From Saprospiraceae bacterium (GTDB lineage: Bacteria; Bacteroidota; Bacteroidia; Chitinophagales; Saprospiraceae), in assembly GCA_029212405.1 (NCBI GenBank), contig JARGNR010000054.1:8070-45100 (forward strand): DNA of 37,031 nucleotides. The letters are read 5' to 3'. Made by a program: the position numbers and the translations under genes. Below are positions 16,324-24,495 of the stretch, piece after piece. Under the pieces are notes generated by a model. The model was not told the DNA's origin. It searched no databases and saw only the letters and a program-made list of their open reading frames with translations. How positions within the stretch are numbered: the stretch's first letter is position 1; every line of letters starts with the position of its first letter.

Positions 16324-19300
16324 TTATTCATTTGTCAACTTATTCCAGTCAATCCCGTTTTCTTTTCCTTTGTGTTTGGCTAGAAACTTTTTCATGTTTA
16401 TTTCTTGATACGCTTTAAAGCCTTTCGATGTATCTGTACCTGATGTTTTACCCTCTTCATGATAAATAATAGAGTAGGGGGTAACCACAGTATCTAGACC
16501 AGCCTCTTTAGCAGTGTAGCAATAATCACTATCTTCACAATAACAAGGATGAAATTGCTCATCAAATACACCAATTTTTTCTATTGTGCTGCGCTTAATG
16601 TACATCGAACAACCTGAAACATAACCAACTTTCGTTGTGATTTTATATTCTTCATTATCCGCATTTTCAAATTTACCAATATTTCTGCCTGTTCCCGTAG
16701 CATACAATTCTGACCCAAACTCTTGTAAAGTTCCATCTGGATATAAGATCTTAGAGCCTGAAACGCCAATGTCCGCGGAAGCATATGCAGCTTCAAACAA
16801 TCCAATCAACCAATTGGGAGTGACATACGTATCGTTGTTCAAAAGAATCACGTCGTGATCAGGAAATTGATGCATCATATTATTATTAGGCAATACAAAA
16901 ACTTCATTTTTATCGGAAAGAATAGGGACAATTTTATCATTTAATGCCGCCGCTTTTTCTAAATATTCCTGTGTTCCATCTTCACAGCCATTGGAATGAA
17001 CAGCAATCTTGTAATTTGGGTAGCGGGTGTGTTCTTCTATAGATTCTATACAACGACGCACCAGTTCCAATCGATTCCAAGTTACAATGCAAATGACCAC
17101 AGGAGGATAAATTGAATCCAGCATATTTCTTTTGACAGCACCTGGACTTACTAATTGTTCCAATTTATCTTGGGCAGAACTGCACATTTTCTCAAAATCA
17201 TATTCTCGTCTTGCTGCTTTGATGAGCATATTCGCAAATTCCTCATCTGTTTCTGCCAAGAGGCATTCTTTTTCATGCACTAATTCTATTCCTTCATTGC
17301 CAATTGCATTCGTCAAAATGGGCAATGAGTGTGCAATAGCTTCACAGATTTTCCCTTTAATACCTGCCCCAGCTAAAAGTGGAACCGCCGTAATGAATGC
17401 ATTATCATATAAGCTTGACATGTCCTCTTCTTCAATAAACCCAAGATAGCTGATGCCATCTCTTTCTCCCAATTTTTGAATTTCCTCAGATGCTTTTGAT
17501 CCTGCAATAATTAGTTCTGCATCTGGGATTTCTTTTCGAACAATAGGTACAATTGTATTCGCTAAACGTTCGATAGCGGATACATTAGGATAATGGTTGA
17601 ATCCGCCAAAAAAGAGGATATTATTATTATTCGAATCTTGATATTTTATATCTTCTGATTCATGAATATTACTGACAACCCAAACGGTTGCATCTGGGAT
17701 TTCTTTAAGAATGGCTTGTTTATCATTTTCTGTTACCGCCCACAGAATATCGGCCTGTTTGTAAGACTCTATTTCTAACAGCTTATTTGCTTTGACTTTT
17801 TCGACCGTCAGGGATTCTATCAAACCAATAGAGCGTTCTTCTCGCACCCAATGCACATCCACCGAATCCACTACAATTCTAGCATTTGGATACCAACTGA
17901 GCAAGGCATGACCATCAAATAATGAATAATACCAAGCATATACAATACAATCAATTCTTGGAATTTCTTTCCTTAATTTTTCTAGTGATCGATGTGCTAC
18001 TACGTGGAGGTTTAGACTTTCTAGTTTTTTAATATGTCGTTCAGGCTTTTCGCCAAATGTAAAGACATATACTTCAAAATCTTCATTCAAAAGCGCTAAC
18101 ATTCTGGCAGCACGCTTACCACCACTCGACATATCATAATCTGGAAGATTGGGAGAAATATAGAGTAATTTGGGCTTTCCCGATTGAGAAAAATGTTCTG
18201 CTATTGGATTAGGGGAAGTTTGTGGTGCTTCTTCTTTATAACTAATTTCATCCACGATAGCCGATTTTTTTCCAGCGACTAAAGCGAGTAGATTATTTTT
18301 TATTTCTTTCGGATTTTCATGCTTTAAAGCATGACGCAATGTTTTATAATTTTTAAGGTTTATATTCTTTAAAAATTTGATAGGATGTTTCAAAAACATT
18401 AATCCCCCAGCTAGAAAAATATTGGTTTTTGAAGACTCACTAGTCATATTTTCCAACCAATTGTAAGGAAGTCGAATAGGCGCAGTAATTAACCAGCCGA
18501 TTCGATAACTGAGAGATTGTTTTATATTATTTATTAATTCTCCTTTTAAATTTGCATCTCTTACTCTATCCTCAATATAATATTCAAATTCAGAAATTTT
18601 TGACTGGATTTCAGTATCTTCTATTTCCTCATTATGCTTCACCACTTGCATATTCCTTAAGGCTTCTTGCATTTCTAAAAGACTCAACTTATGTTGTGAA
18701 ACTTTCTGCTTGTATCTTGAAGCCCTCTGCTTATGTTTAGAAACTTTCTGCTTGTAATCCGAAATTTTCTGATTGTACGTTGAGACTTTCTGCTGATATT
18801 CTAAATCTTTCTGTTCGTATTCTGAAACTTGCTGTTTGTAATCTGAAATTTCCTTCTGGTATCCTGCAATTTCCTGCTGATGGTCAAAATCTTTCTGCTG
18901 ATATGCCAAAACGTTCTCTTGATATTCTACATCTTTTTGCTGATATTCTAAATCCTTCTGCTGATATTCTAGTTGGCTTTCTAAAAATGCAGAATTTATA
19001 ATTTCGTCTTTATCAGTTCCTGAGATCATTTCTAAGTCAAACTTAATAATGATGCCATTAATTTGTTCAGCTATTGTAAACGTAAAAGATGGGTTAGAAT
19101 TTTTGAATACATAGGTTTTATCAGTAACCTCATTCGCATTCGATTGAATGTTCTTTATTTTTGATTCAGCAGGGACAGAATCGTTAAGTAATGTTACTTG
19201 ATTTAAAGTGACTTTGCACCATGAGCCAGATAATGGAGTCCATTGAATTTCATTAACTGGACAAGATTTGAAATCAAATTTTATGTATTGAGTTTTTTGA

Positions 19301-20241
19301 GAGGTGTTCAACGTCAGATTCAAAGATTGTTGATCATAAAAAGAATCATTGGAACGAAGTACTAAATGGGATGGAACGTCATGTTTTTGTTTAATTATAT
19401 TGGAAGAGACTTCTTGATTTAATCCAATTGTTAAGACACTATCTATAGATGCGCTTAATTCGTCAATCCTTTGTAGTGCCTTTTCAGAATTAGAATTCCC
19501 AGAAAGTTCTTTTAAATTGTCATAAAACTTTTGGAAAATATCTGGCAGATTATCTCTGATTTGATCCGCATTTTGTGTTTTTAATGAAGCATCAATCTTT
19601 GCAAGTTCAACGTGTTTCAAATTTAATTGATCTCCAAAACCAGCATTAAGCCAAGTTATTAGATCATTTGAAATCTGAATTGGATCTTTTATTAGTGCTT
19701 CAAAATTAACGAAGAATCGAGGTTTCTGTCGTGTACTTTTTTCAATATTTTTTATGTAATGATACCAGAGAAATAGACCATGGTTTAAACTAAATCCATT
19801 TCTAGATTTCAAAGAATGAGCAATTTCAATCGGATGCCGCAAGGCAATAAGAAATCTAGCGTCTAAAAGATGTCTTTCACAAAATTGTTCCCAAAAAGGA
19901 AAAAGCAAAGAAAGACGTGGGTCCTTTATTAATATGGGTTGTGACGAATCAAATTCAGATTCAAATAAATCAGCAGCTTCTTGATAAAAATCATCTAAGT
20001 GCGCTTTTTGAATCCAATTTTCAGTTATCCCATGAGGAAAGTTCCAACTCGCATTTAAATGAAGTAAAAGGCGCTCATTGAAATTAGAAATTCTTCTATT
20101 CTCAAAAAAGCCCTTTGGATTATCAAACTTTGCGTTCATTACAGAATGACCAATGTTAAAGTTCATCTGATTCAATAAACCAGACAAAGCAGATGTGCCA
20201 CTTCTATGCATTCCGCTAATGAATAAAATTTTGTTGGTCAT
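16324..20241 (-). CDS. Sulfotransferase / coiled-coil / GT4 / GT2 fusion protein
   Basis: A 1305-aa multidomain enzyme. Residues 1-270: sulfotransferase with P-loop FISGMHRSGTSAL and 3'-phosphate motif ALRHPIEIAHSLKSRNG (Arg135, Ser143). Residues about 295-405: beta-rich region without a recognised family. Residues 425-529: 15 consecutive heptads such as YQQKDLE, a long coiled coil. Residues about 690-1035: GT4-type glycosyltransferase (LLYISPNLP, ILFFGGFNHYPN, LLAGAGIKGKICEAIAHSLP). Residues about 1046-1300: GT2 glycosyltransferase with VTWNRLELVRRCIESI, LLNNDT (Asp1137) and HPCYCEDSDYCYTAKEAG. No signal peptide or clear membrane helix is present, so it is cytoplasmic or peripheral. It would sulfate and glycosylate a glycan, with the coiled coil holding the modules together as an oligomer (inference). 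First gene of the minus arm; start is the ATG at 20241. Confidence 0.9.
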   Translation of the reverse strand: MTNKILFISGMHRSGTSALSGLLNQMNFNIGHSVMNAKFDNPKGFFENRRISNFNERLLLHLNASWNFPHGITENWIQKAHLDDFYQEAADLFESEFDSSQPILIKDPRLSLLFPFWEQFCERHLLDARFLIALRHPIEIAHSLKSRNGFSLNHGLFLWYHYIKNIEKSTRQKPRFFVNFEALIKDPIQISNDLITWLNAGFGDQLNLKHVELAKIDASLKTQNADQIRDNLPDIFQKFYDNLKELSGNSNSEKALQRIDELSASIDSVLTIGLNQEVSSNIIKQKHDVPSHLVLRSNDSFYDQQSLNLTLNTSQKTQYIKFDFKSCPVNEIQWTPLSGSWCKVTLNQVTLLNDSVPAESKIKNIQSNANEVTDKTYVFKNSNPSFTFTIAEQINGIIIKFDLEMISGTDKDEIINSAFLESQLEYQQKDLEYQQKDVEYQENVLAYQQKDFDHQQEIAGYQKEISDYKQQVSEYEQKDLEYQQKVSTYNQKISDYKQKVSKHKQRASRYKQKVSQHKLSLLEMQEALRNMQVVKHNEEIEDTEIQSKISEFEYYIEDRVRDANLKGELINNIKQSLSYRIGWLITAPIRLPYNWLENMTSESSKTNIFLAGGLMFLKHPIKFLKNINLKNYKTLRHALKHENPKEIKNNLLALVAGKKSAIVDEISYKEEAPQTSPNPIAEHFSQSGKPKLLYISPNLPDYDMSSGGKRAARMLALLNEDFEVYVFTFGEKPERHIKKLESLNLHVVAHRSLEKLRKEIPRIDCIVYAWYYSLFDGHALLSWYPNARIVVDSVDVHWVREERSIGLIESLTVEKVKANKLLEIESYKQADILWAVTENDKQAILKEIPDATVWVVSNIHESEDIKYQDSNNNNILFFGGFNHYPNVSAIERLANTIVPIVRKEIPDAELIIAGSKASEEIQKLGERDGISYLGFIEEEDMSSLYDNAFITAVPLLAGAGIKGKICEAIAHSLPILTNAIGNEGIELVHEKECLLAETDEEFANMLIKAARREYDFEKMCSSAQDKLEQLVSPGAVKRNMLDSIYPPVVICIVTWNRLELVRRCIESIEEHTRYPNYKIAVHSNGCEDGTQEYLEKAAALNDKIVPILSDKNEVFVLPNNNMMHQFPDHDVILLNNDTYVTPNWLIGLFEAAYASADIGVSGSKILYPDGTLQEFGSELYATGTGRNIGKFENADNEEYKITTKVGYVSGCSMYIKRSTIEKIGVFDEQFHPCYCEDSDYCYTAKEAGLDTVVTPYSIIYHEEGKTSGTDTSKGFKAYQEINMKKFLAKHKGKENGIDWNKLTNE
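18697..18969 (-). repeat. 21-bp tandem repeat encoding 13 clear heptads
   Basis: Thirteen in-frame 21-bp units encode residues 425-515 of the fusion protein, on the pattern x-Y-(Q/K)-Q-K-(D/V/I)-x; two degenerate heptads extend it to residue 529. Units include EYQQKDL (twice), EYQQKDV, DYKQKVS and RYKQKVS. Tyr or His is at heptad position 2 in all 13, and a Leu/Val/Ile/Ala/Asp pair closes each unit. Units differ by several bases, so the array is not newly made, but its regularity indicates growth by unit duplication. Confidence 0.9.
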
Positions 20242-20283
20242 TTTTTAGAGGACTATTGGTCACATAAAGGAATAATAAAAATT

Positions 20284-20291
20284 CAAATTTA
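20284..20291 (-). promoter_or_regulatory. -7 element for the minus arm of the island
   Basis: The minus strand reads TAAATTTG, an exact TAnnTTTG match, 42 nt upstream of the ATG of the 1305-residue fusion. No TTG box is found at the ideal 19-bp distance. A second TAnnTTTG match (TATATTTG) lies at 20347-20354. Confidence 0.4.
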
Positions 20292-20372
20292 TTTATCGTT
20301 CGATTGTCTATTACATAATTAGTAATAAACCACCATTAATGAAGCACAAATATATACATTCAAAATAAAAAC

Positions 20373-20402
20373 TTGAGCCCCCTTCTAAATTATGTTACTT
20401 TG
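20373..20402 (+). promoter_or_regulatory. Promoter for the plus arm of the island
   Basis: TTG at 20373-20375, a 19-bp spacer, and TTACTTTG at 20395-20402 (one mismatch to TAnnTTTG) reproduce the Bacteroidota sigma-A promoter with optimal spacing. The predicted start near 20409 gives a leader of about 157 nt before the ATG at 20566. Confidence 0.55.
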
Positions 20403-20565
20403 ATACAAACAAATATTGTTAAGCCATTATGAATTGGGAGAATAGGATAGACTAAGTTCTCATTAAAAGCTAGCATTCTTGGGTTATAATTTAAAAGATA
20501 TGGTATGAATAATTTCTGCTATATTTGAGTTTTTCTAAATTACTTGGATAATTCCAAAGAAAACA

Positions 20566-22854
20566 ATGATTGAAAGAAAAAATACTTTTAAGAATCTCGC
20601 CATTGTCGGAGGCAAACCTGCATTTTCAGAGAAACTTCACGTAAATAAACCAAATCTTGGAAATAGCGACTATTTCACAGAGCTTGTTAAATCCATACTG
20701 GAAAGTTATCAATTTACAAATAATGGCCCTTTGGTTAATCGTCTTGAGGAAAAGCTGGCACAATATCTCCAAGTAAAACATTGTGTGTTGGCCAGTAATG
20801 GTACAATAGCACTTTCTTTATTAGTCAAGGCATTAGATCTAAAAGGGGAAGTTATTATCCCCTCCTTCAGTTTCATCTCCACAGCCCACACTTTGATGTG
20901 GCAGGGAATTAAGCCTGTTTTCTGTGATATTAATCAGGAGACTTGGAATATTGATCCCGATCATTGCGAATCGCTCATTACCGAACGTACGAGTGCTATT
21001 ATCGGAACTCATGTATGGGGTAGGAGTTGTAATATCGAACGGCTTGAGGCTATTGCAGAAAAGCATAATATCAGGCTTGTTTTCGATGCTGCACATGCAT
21101 TTGGAAGTAGTCACAAGGGGAAAATGATTGGCAGTTTTGGCAATGCTGAAGTTTTTAGTTTTCACTCAACTAAGGCGTTTCACACTTTCGAAGGAGGTGC
21201 AATTACAACAGATGACCCTTCCCTGGCAAAACAACTTAAGGTCATGAGTAACTTCGGCTTTGTTGGTTATGACGAGGTAATGCATCTGGGGACAAACGCA
21301 AAAATGACAGAAATATGTGCTGCTATGGGGCTTACCAATTTACAATCCATAGATTTATTTTTCAAAAAGAACAAAAATGTACATGAAAAATATAAACAGC
21401 ATTTGTCAAATATTCCCGGTCTGAAATTACTTGAATATAATGAAAGCGAGCAGAATAATTATCAATATATTGTCTTAGAGGTAAATGAAACAATCATTGG
21501 TCTAACAAGAGATGAAATAATAAATGTACTCCATAAAGAAAATATACTGGCCCGACGTTATTTTTATCCAGGTAATCACAAAATGGAACCATACAACTCC
21601 TTATACCCCGAAATAGATTTTGAATTACCAACCACTAATTTAGTATCAGAACAGGTATTGCTTTTACCTGGGGGAACGAGTATTACAGATGATCAGATCA
21701 TTGGAATTTGTTCTATTCTTGAATTGACCATTAGCAATGCCAGGAAGTTACTCCCTTATTTAAATCCTGATAAAAAGGAGAAATCAAATTTCAGGTTTGA
21801 CTTAACAAAATGGCTGCCGCAGCATTTCAAAATTACAGATAAAAAACAGCCAACCCTTGAAATTAGATTACCTATCAGTGCCAATGAGAAGTTTTTGCGG
21901 ATGGTACATTATTTCCTGGAATCTCTTCAGGAGTTTGGCGGACCAATAGCCAAAACGGCCAAATGTGTTGTATCAATAAGCCGGGATGAACCTTACCGAG
22001 ATTTGACCATCGAATGTCCTTGGGCTGCCAATTACAATGTTGAATTCCAGTGGTTGGATCAAGAGCTCTTTGATAAATACACTTATGATGCCACAGGATT
22101 TCATAGGCTGGATATAGAATCGGAGGCTGATATTGTGATTCTTGCAGATGCAGATTTACTTATAACTGGCGATTTGGATGCAATCATACTGGAATCTTTT
22201 AATACGCAAAGGTTACTGGGTTTTATCGCGCATGTTACTCCTTTTAATACGGCTGAACTACAAAAAACACCCAGCCCTGTCTGGTGGAGCAAAATTTTCA
22301 AGGAAGCTAATTTAACTACTCCAAGGTTTACCCAAGTTCATACTGGGTGGGGGCTTATGTCCACCGACAAAAAACATAGAAGTTGTCCTTATTATTATAA
22401 CTATGGTTTTATAATTGCACCACGGGAGAGTTTTGAAAAGATGGCAGGTACATTTGTAGCTGATATGAATGCTGTGGATCGAGTTATGGAAGATAATTGG
22501 GCAAAATCACAAATGGCTAATACGATAAGTTGTATCCGGCATAACATCCCTTGTGGAGCAATGTCTATTAACTATAATTTCCCTTTACATGTTCCTGATG
22601 ATAAAATTCGGGCATTAAATCCAGATAGTAATGGACAAAATAGTGCTGAAGATGTTAAAGTATTTCATTATCTAGGCAATGGCGAATTCAACAGAGAAGA
22701 TTTTGCGACAATCAAAAGTTTAGAGGATGCTTTGCAGCACAAAGATTTAAGTGCTTCTGGAACTGTATTTCAGCAGAAACTTCAAATTGTTCATGACAGA
22801 ATTATGAGTAAATTTTACAATGAGCCCCTCCTTACAAAAAATATCCAGATCTAA
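20566..22854 (+). CDS. DegT/DnrJ aminotransferase fused to a putative GT-A-like domain
   Basis: 762 aa, about twice the usual 370-400 of this family. Residues 1-395 are a PLP-dependent sugar aminotransferase: VLASNGTIALSLL, VIIPSFSFISTAH, PLP-contact Asp174 (LVFDAAHAFGSS) and Schiff-base Lys203 in FSFHSTKAFHTFEGG. Such enzymes make amino sugars from keto sugar nucleotides, like the VioA and FdtB enzymes. Residues about 425-745 are a second domain with VILADADLLITGDLDAI (DAD at 528-530), the acidic metal motif expected of GT-A glycosyltransferases, plus HTGWGLMS and YYNYGFIIAPRE; the exact family was not recognised. The fusion could make an amino sugar and process or transfer it. Start ATG 20566; first gene of the plus arm, 23 nt before the next. 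Confidence 0.88.
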   Translation: MIERKNTFKNLAIVGGKPAFSEKLHVNKPNLGNSDYFTELVKSILESYQFTNNGPLVNRLEEKLAQYLQVKHCVLASNGTIALSLLVKALDLKGEVIIPSFSFISTAHTLMWQGIKPVFCDINQETWNIDPDHCESLITERTSAIIGTHVWGRSCNIERLEAIAEKHNIRLVFDAAHAFGSSHKGKMIGSFGNAEVFSFHSTKAFHTFEGGAITTDDPSLAKQLKVMSNFGFVGYDEVMHLGTNAKMTEICAAMGLTNLQSIDLFFKKNKNVHEKYKQHLSNIPGLKLLEYNESEQNNYQYIVLEVNETIIGLTRDEIINVLHKENILARRYFYPGNHKMEPYNSLYPEIDFELPTTNLVSEQVLLLPGGTSITDDQIIGICSILELTISNARKLLPYLNPDKKEKSNFRFDLTKWLPQHFKITDKKQPTLEIRLPISANEKFLRMVHYFLESLQEFGGPIAKTAKCVVSISRDEPYRDLTIECPWAANYNVEFQWLDQELFDKYTYDATGFHRLDIESEADIVILADADLLITGDLDAIILESFNTQRLLGFIAHVTPFNTAELQKTPSPVWWSKIFKEANLTTPRFTQVHTGWGLMSTDKKHRSCPYYYNYGFIIAPRESFEKMAGTFVADMNAVDRVMEDNWAKSQMANTISCIRHNIPCGAMSINYNFPLHVPDDKIRALNPDSNGQNSAEDVKVFHYLGNGEFNREDFATIKSLEDALQHKDLSASGTVFQQKLQIVHDRIMSKFYNEPLLTKNIQI

Positions 22855-22877
22855 TTTCATTTGAGAATAAATATTTA

Positions 22878-23726
22878 ATGACCCGAACTTTAAAAAAACT
22901 TTTCGAGAGCTTAACAAACAAATCACCTCAGGTGTATATTATTTGTGGAGGAAGACGAACGGGCACGACTCTTCTGACGGCAATTCTATCTTCTGATGAG
23001 AGAGCAAATCCGTTAGGACAAGAATCACAAATCTTAACAAGAATGGTTGAAGCGTGTCGTTGGGGTAGCGAACACTTTCAGGATTTTGGACGTTCTTATT
23101 TTGGTGAGTATCAGGTTTATCAAGCTTTCTATCAAGATACGGTCAACCATTTCACCCGAACTGTCTCAGATCGGATGTCTCCAGGCGGAGTCTTAGTATT
23201 AAAAAACCCAGAGCTTTCAAGAGTTTTATGCACTGTGGATGAACTCTTTCCCAATGCACAGTTACTTGCAACGATTAGAGATCCTAGAGATCAAGTTGCA
23301 GCAGAATTGGAAGTAGGCTCAAAAAGGGTAGCCATGGGAGGTAAAGACCCTTTTTTTGAGAAGCGAAACGTAATTGGTTTAGCCAACATCTACAATGATT
23401 ACAATAAGGAAATTCTTGAAATTTATAAACAAAAACCAGAAAGACTAAGGATAGTTCGTTATGAGGATTTGGTTCGAAACCCAGAAGCCACCATTCAAGA
23501 ATTAAAAGCAGTAACAAAACTTAAGTTAGCTTTTGATCCTTCCAAACCCTGGCCACGAGTAACTGAATTAGCTGGATTAAAGACACCCAGTCCGTCTAGT
23601 AGTACCTTATATGGTGGTTCTGTAGATTCCTCATCAGTTGAACGATACAAACGAGATCTTAGCGAAGAAGAATCAACAGCTATTGAAGAAAATTGTAGAG
23701 AAATAATGGATACATTTGGTTATTAA
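22878..23726 (+). CDS. Sulfotransferase family protein
   Basis: 282 aa. N-terminal P-loop CGGRRTGTTLLTAIL (residues 23-37) and 3'-phosphate motif LLATIRDPRDQVAAELE (Arg134) identify a PAPS-dependent sulfotransferase fold of the Sulfotransfer_3/NodH-like kind; LRIVRYEDLVRNPEATIQEL is the typical C-terminal helix-entry motif. The expected conserved 3'-PB Ser is replaced by Ala in RDPRDQVAAE, so activity should be tested rather than assumed. No signal peptide. It follows the aminotransferase fusion by 23 nt and precedes the methyltransferase by 47 nt in the same direction. The acceptor is probably a sugar of the same glycan (inference). Confidence 0.85.
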   Translation: MTRTLKKLFESLTNKSPQVYIICGGRRTGTTLLTAILSSDERANPLGQESQILTRMVEACRWGSEHFQDFGRSYFGEYQVYQAFYQDTVNHFTRTVSDRMSPGGVLVLKNPELSRVLCTVDELFPNAQLLATIRDPRDQVAAELEVGSKRVAMGGKDPFFEKRNVIGLANIYNDYNKEILEIYKQKPERLRIVRYEDLVRNPEATIQELKAVTKLKLAFDPSKPWPRVTELAGLKTPSPSSSTLYGGSVDSSSVERYKRDLSEEESTAIEENCREIMDTFGY

Positions 23727-23773
23727 GATGTATAGTTAGTTTTCTTCTTTTTGTACAAACCAGATTTAAAAAT

Positions 23774-24460
23774 ATGAATAACCATTGGAAATCATTTTGG
23801 GATAAACATGTAGATAAAGTAAGTGATGATCCTTTTATACAGGTAGGCAGAACTCTGAACAGCGAGCCCATGAGTAATGAAATGTTTCAACGGTATGCTG
23901 CTCGGATTATAGAATTATTAGAATTAGAGTCCGACCATTTGGTATTGGATCTTTGTTGTGGTAATGGCTTGCTTAGCACAGAAGTCGCCACACATTGTTC
24001 TCAGGTTATCGGAGTAGACTTTAGTGAAAAACTCATTGAAGGAATAGGCGCACGTGAGGCAAAGAATATTGTTGGTATTGTGTCTGATGCTATGGAGATT
24101 AAATTTCAACCTCAATCCTTCCATCATATAGTGATGGCTGCCGCTTTGCAACATTTTACTGAGGCACAAACGATCCAACTTTTTAAAAATATGTTTCTTT
24201 GGCTAAAACCAGGTGGAACGATCCTGATTACTGATATTACGGATAGCGGGCGAATATGGAATTTTTATAATAGCCCCGAAAGAGAAGATTTGTATTTCGA
24301 ACACACAATGAATAATAAAGCTATTCTTGGTACCTGGTTTAATAGAGTTTGGTTAGAAAAACTTGCCCGACATTCCGGATTTAGCAATGCACAAGCTCTT
24401 GAACAGCCGAATGATTATTGGTTTTCACATTATCGGTTCGACCTGCTCTGTCGTAAATAA
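23774..24460 (+). CDS. Class I SAM-dependent methyltransferase (Methyltransf_11/25-like)
   Basis: 228 aa. SAM-binding motif I VLDLCCGNGLLS (57-68) is followed by VIGVDFSEKLIEG (motif II), FHHIVMAAALQHF (motif IV) and FLWLKPGGTILITDI (motif post-III), a complete small-molecule methyltransferase. The substrate cannot be read from sequence; position in the island suggests a sugar or sugar nucleotide. It is unrelated in detail to the methyltransferase of the minus arm, so each arm carries one sulfotransferase-methyltransferase pair. Start is the ATG at 23774; next gene starts 35 nt after the stop. Confidence 0.88.
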   Translation: MNNHWKSFWDKHVDKVSDDPFIQVGRTLNSEPMSNEMFQRYAARIIELLELESDHLVLDLCCGNGLLSTEVATHCSQVIGVDFSEKLIEGIGAREAKNIVGIVSDAMEIKFQPQSFHHIVMAAALQHFTEAQTIQLFKNMFLWLKPGGTILITDITDSGRIWNFYNSPEREDLYFEHTMNNKAILGTWFNRVWLEKLARHSGFSNAQALEQPNDYWFSHYRFDLLCRK

Positions 24461-24495
24461 GTAACAATTATGAGCCTTAATTCTGATTTAAGCCC

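Larger units (their letters stand above)
20242..20565. other. 324-bp divergent promoter region of the glycan island
   Basis: The two arms of the island start outward from this spacer. It is strongly AT-rich, has no ORF, and contains a -7 element facing each way (20284-20291 minus, 20373-20402 plus). About 160 bp of untranslated leader would precede the plus-arm ATG. No operator palindrome or riboswitch fold was recognised. Confidence 0.6.

Noticed and set aside
18697-18969. CRISPR-like regular repeats
   Set aside because: The 21-bp units are contiguous, have no spacers and are in frame within a coding gene; they encode coiled-coil heptads.
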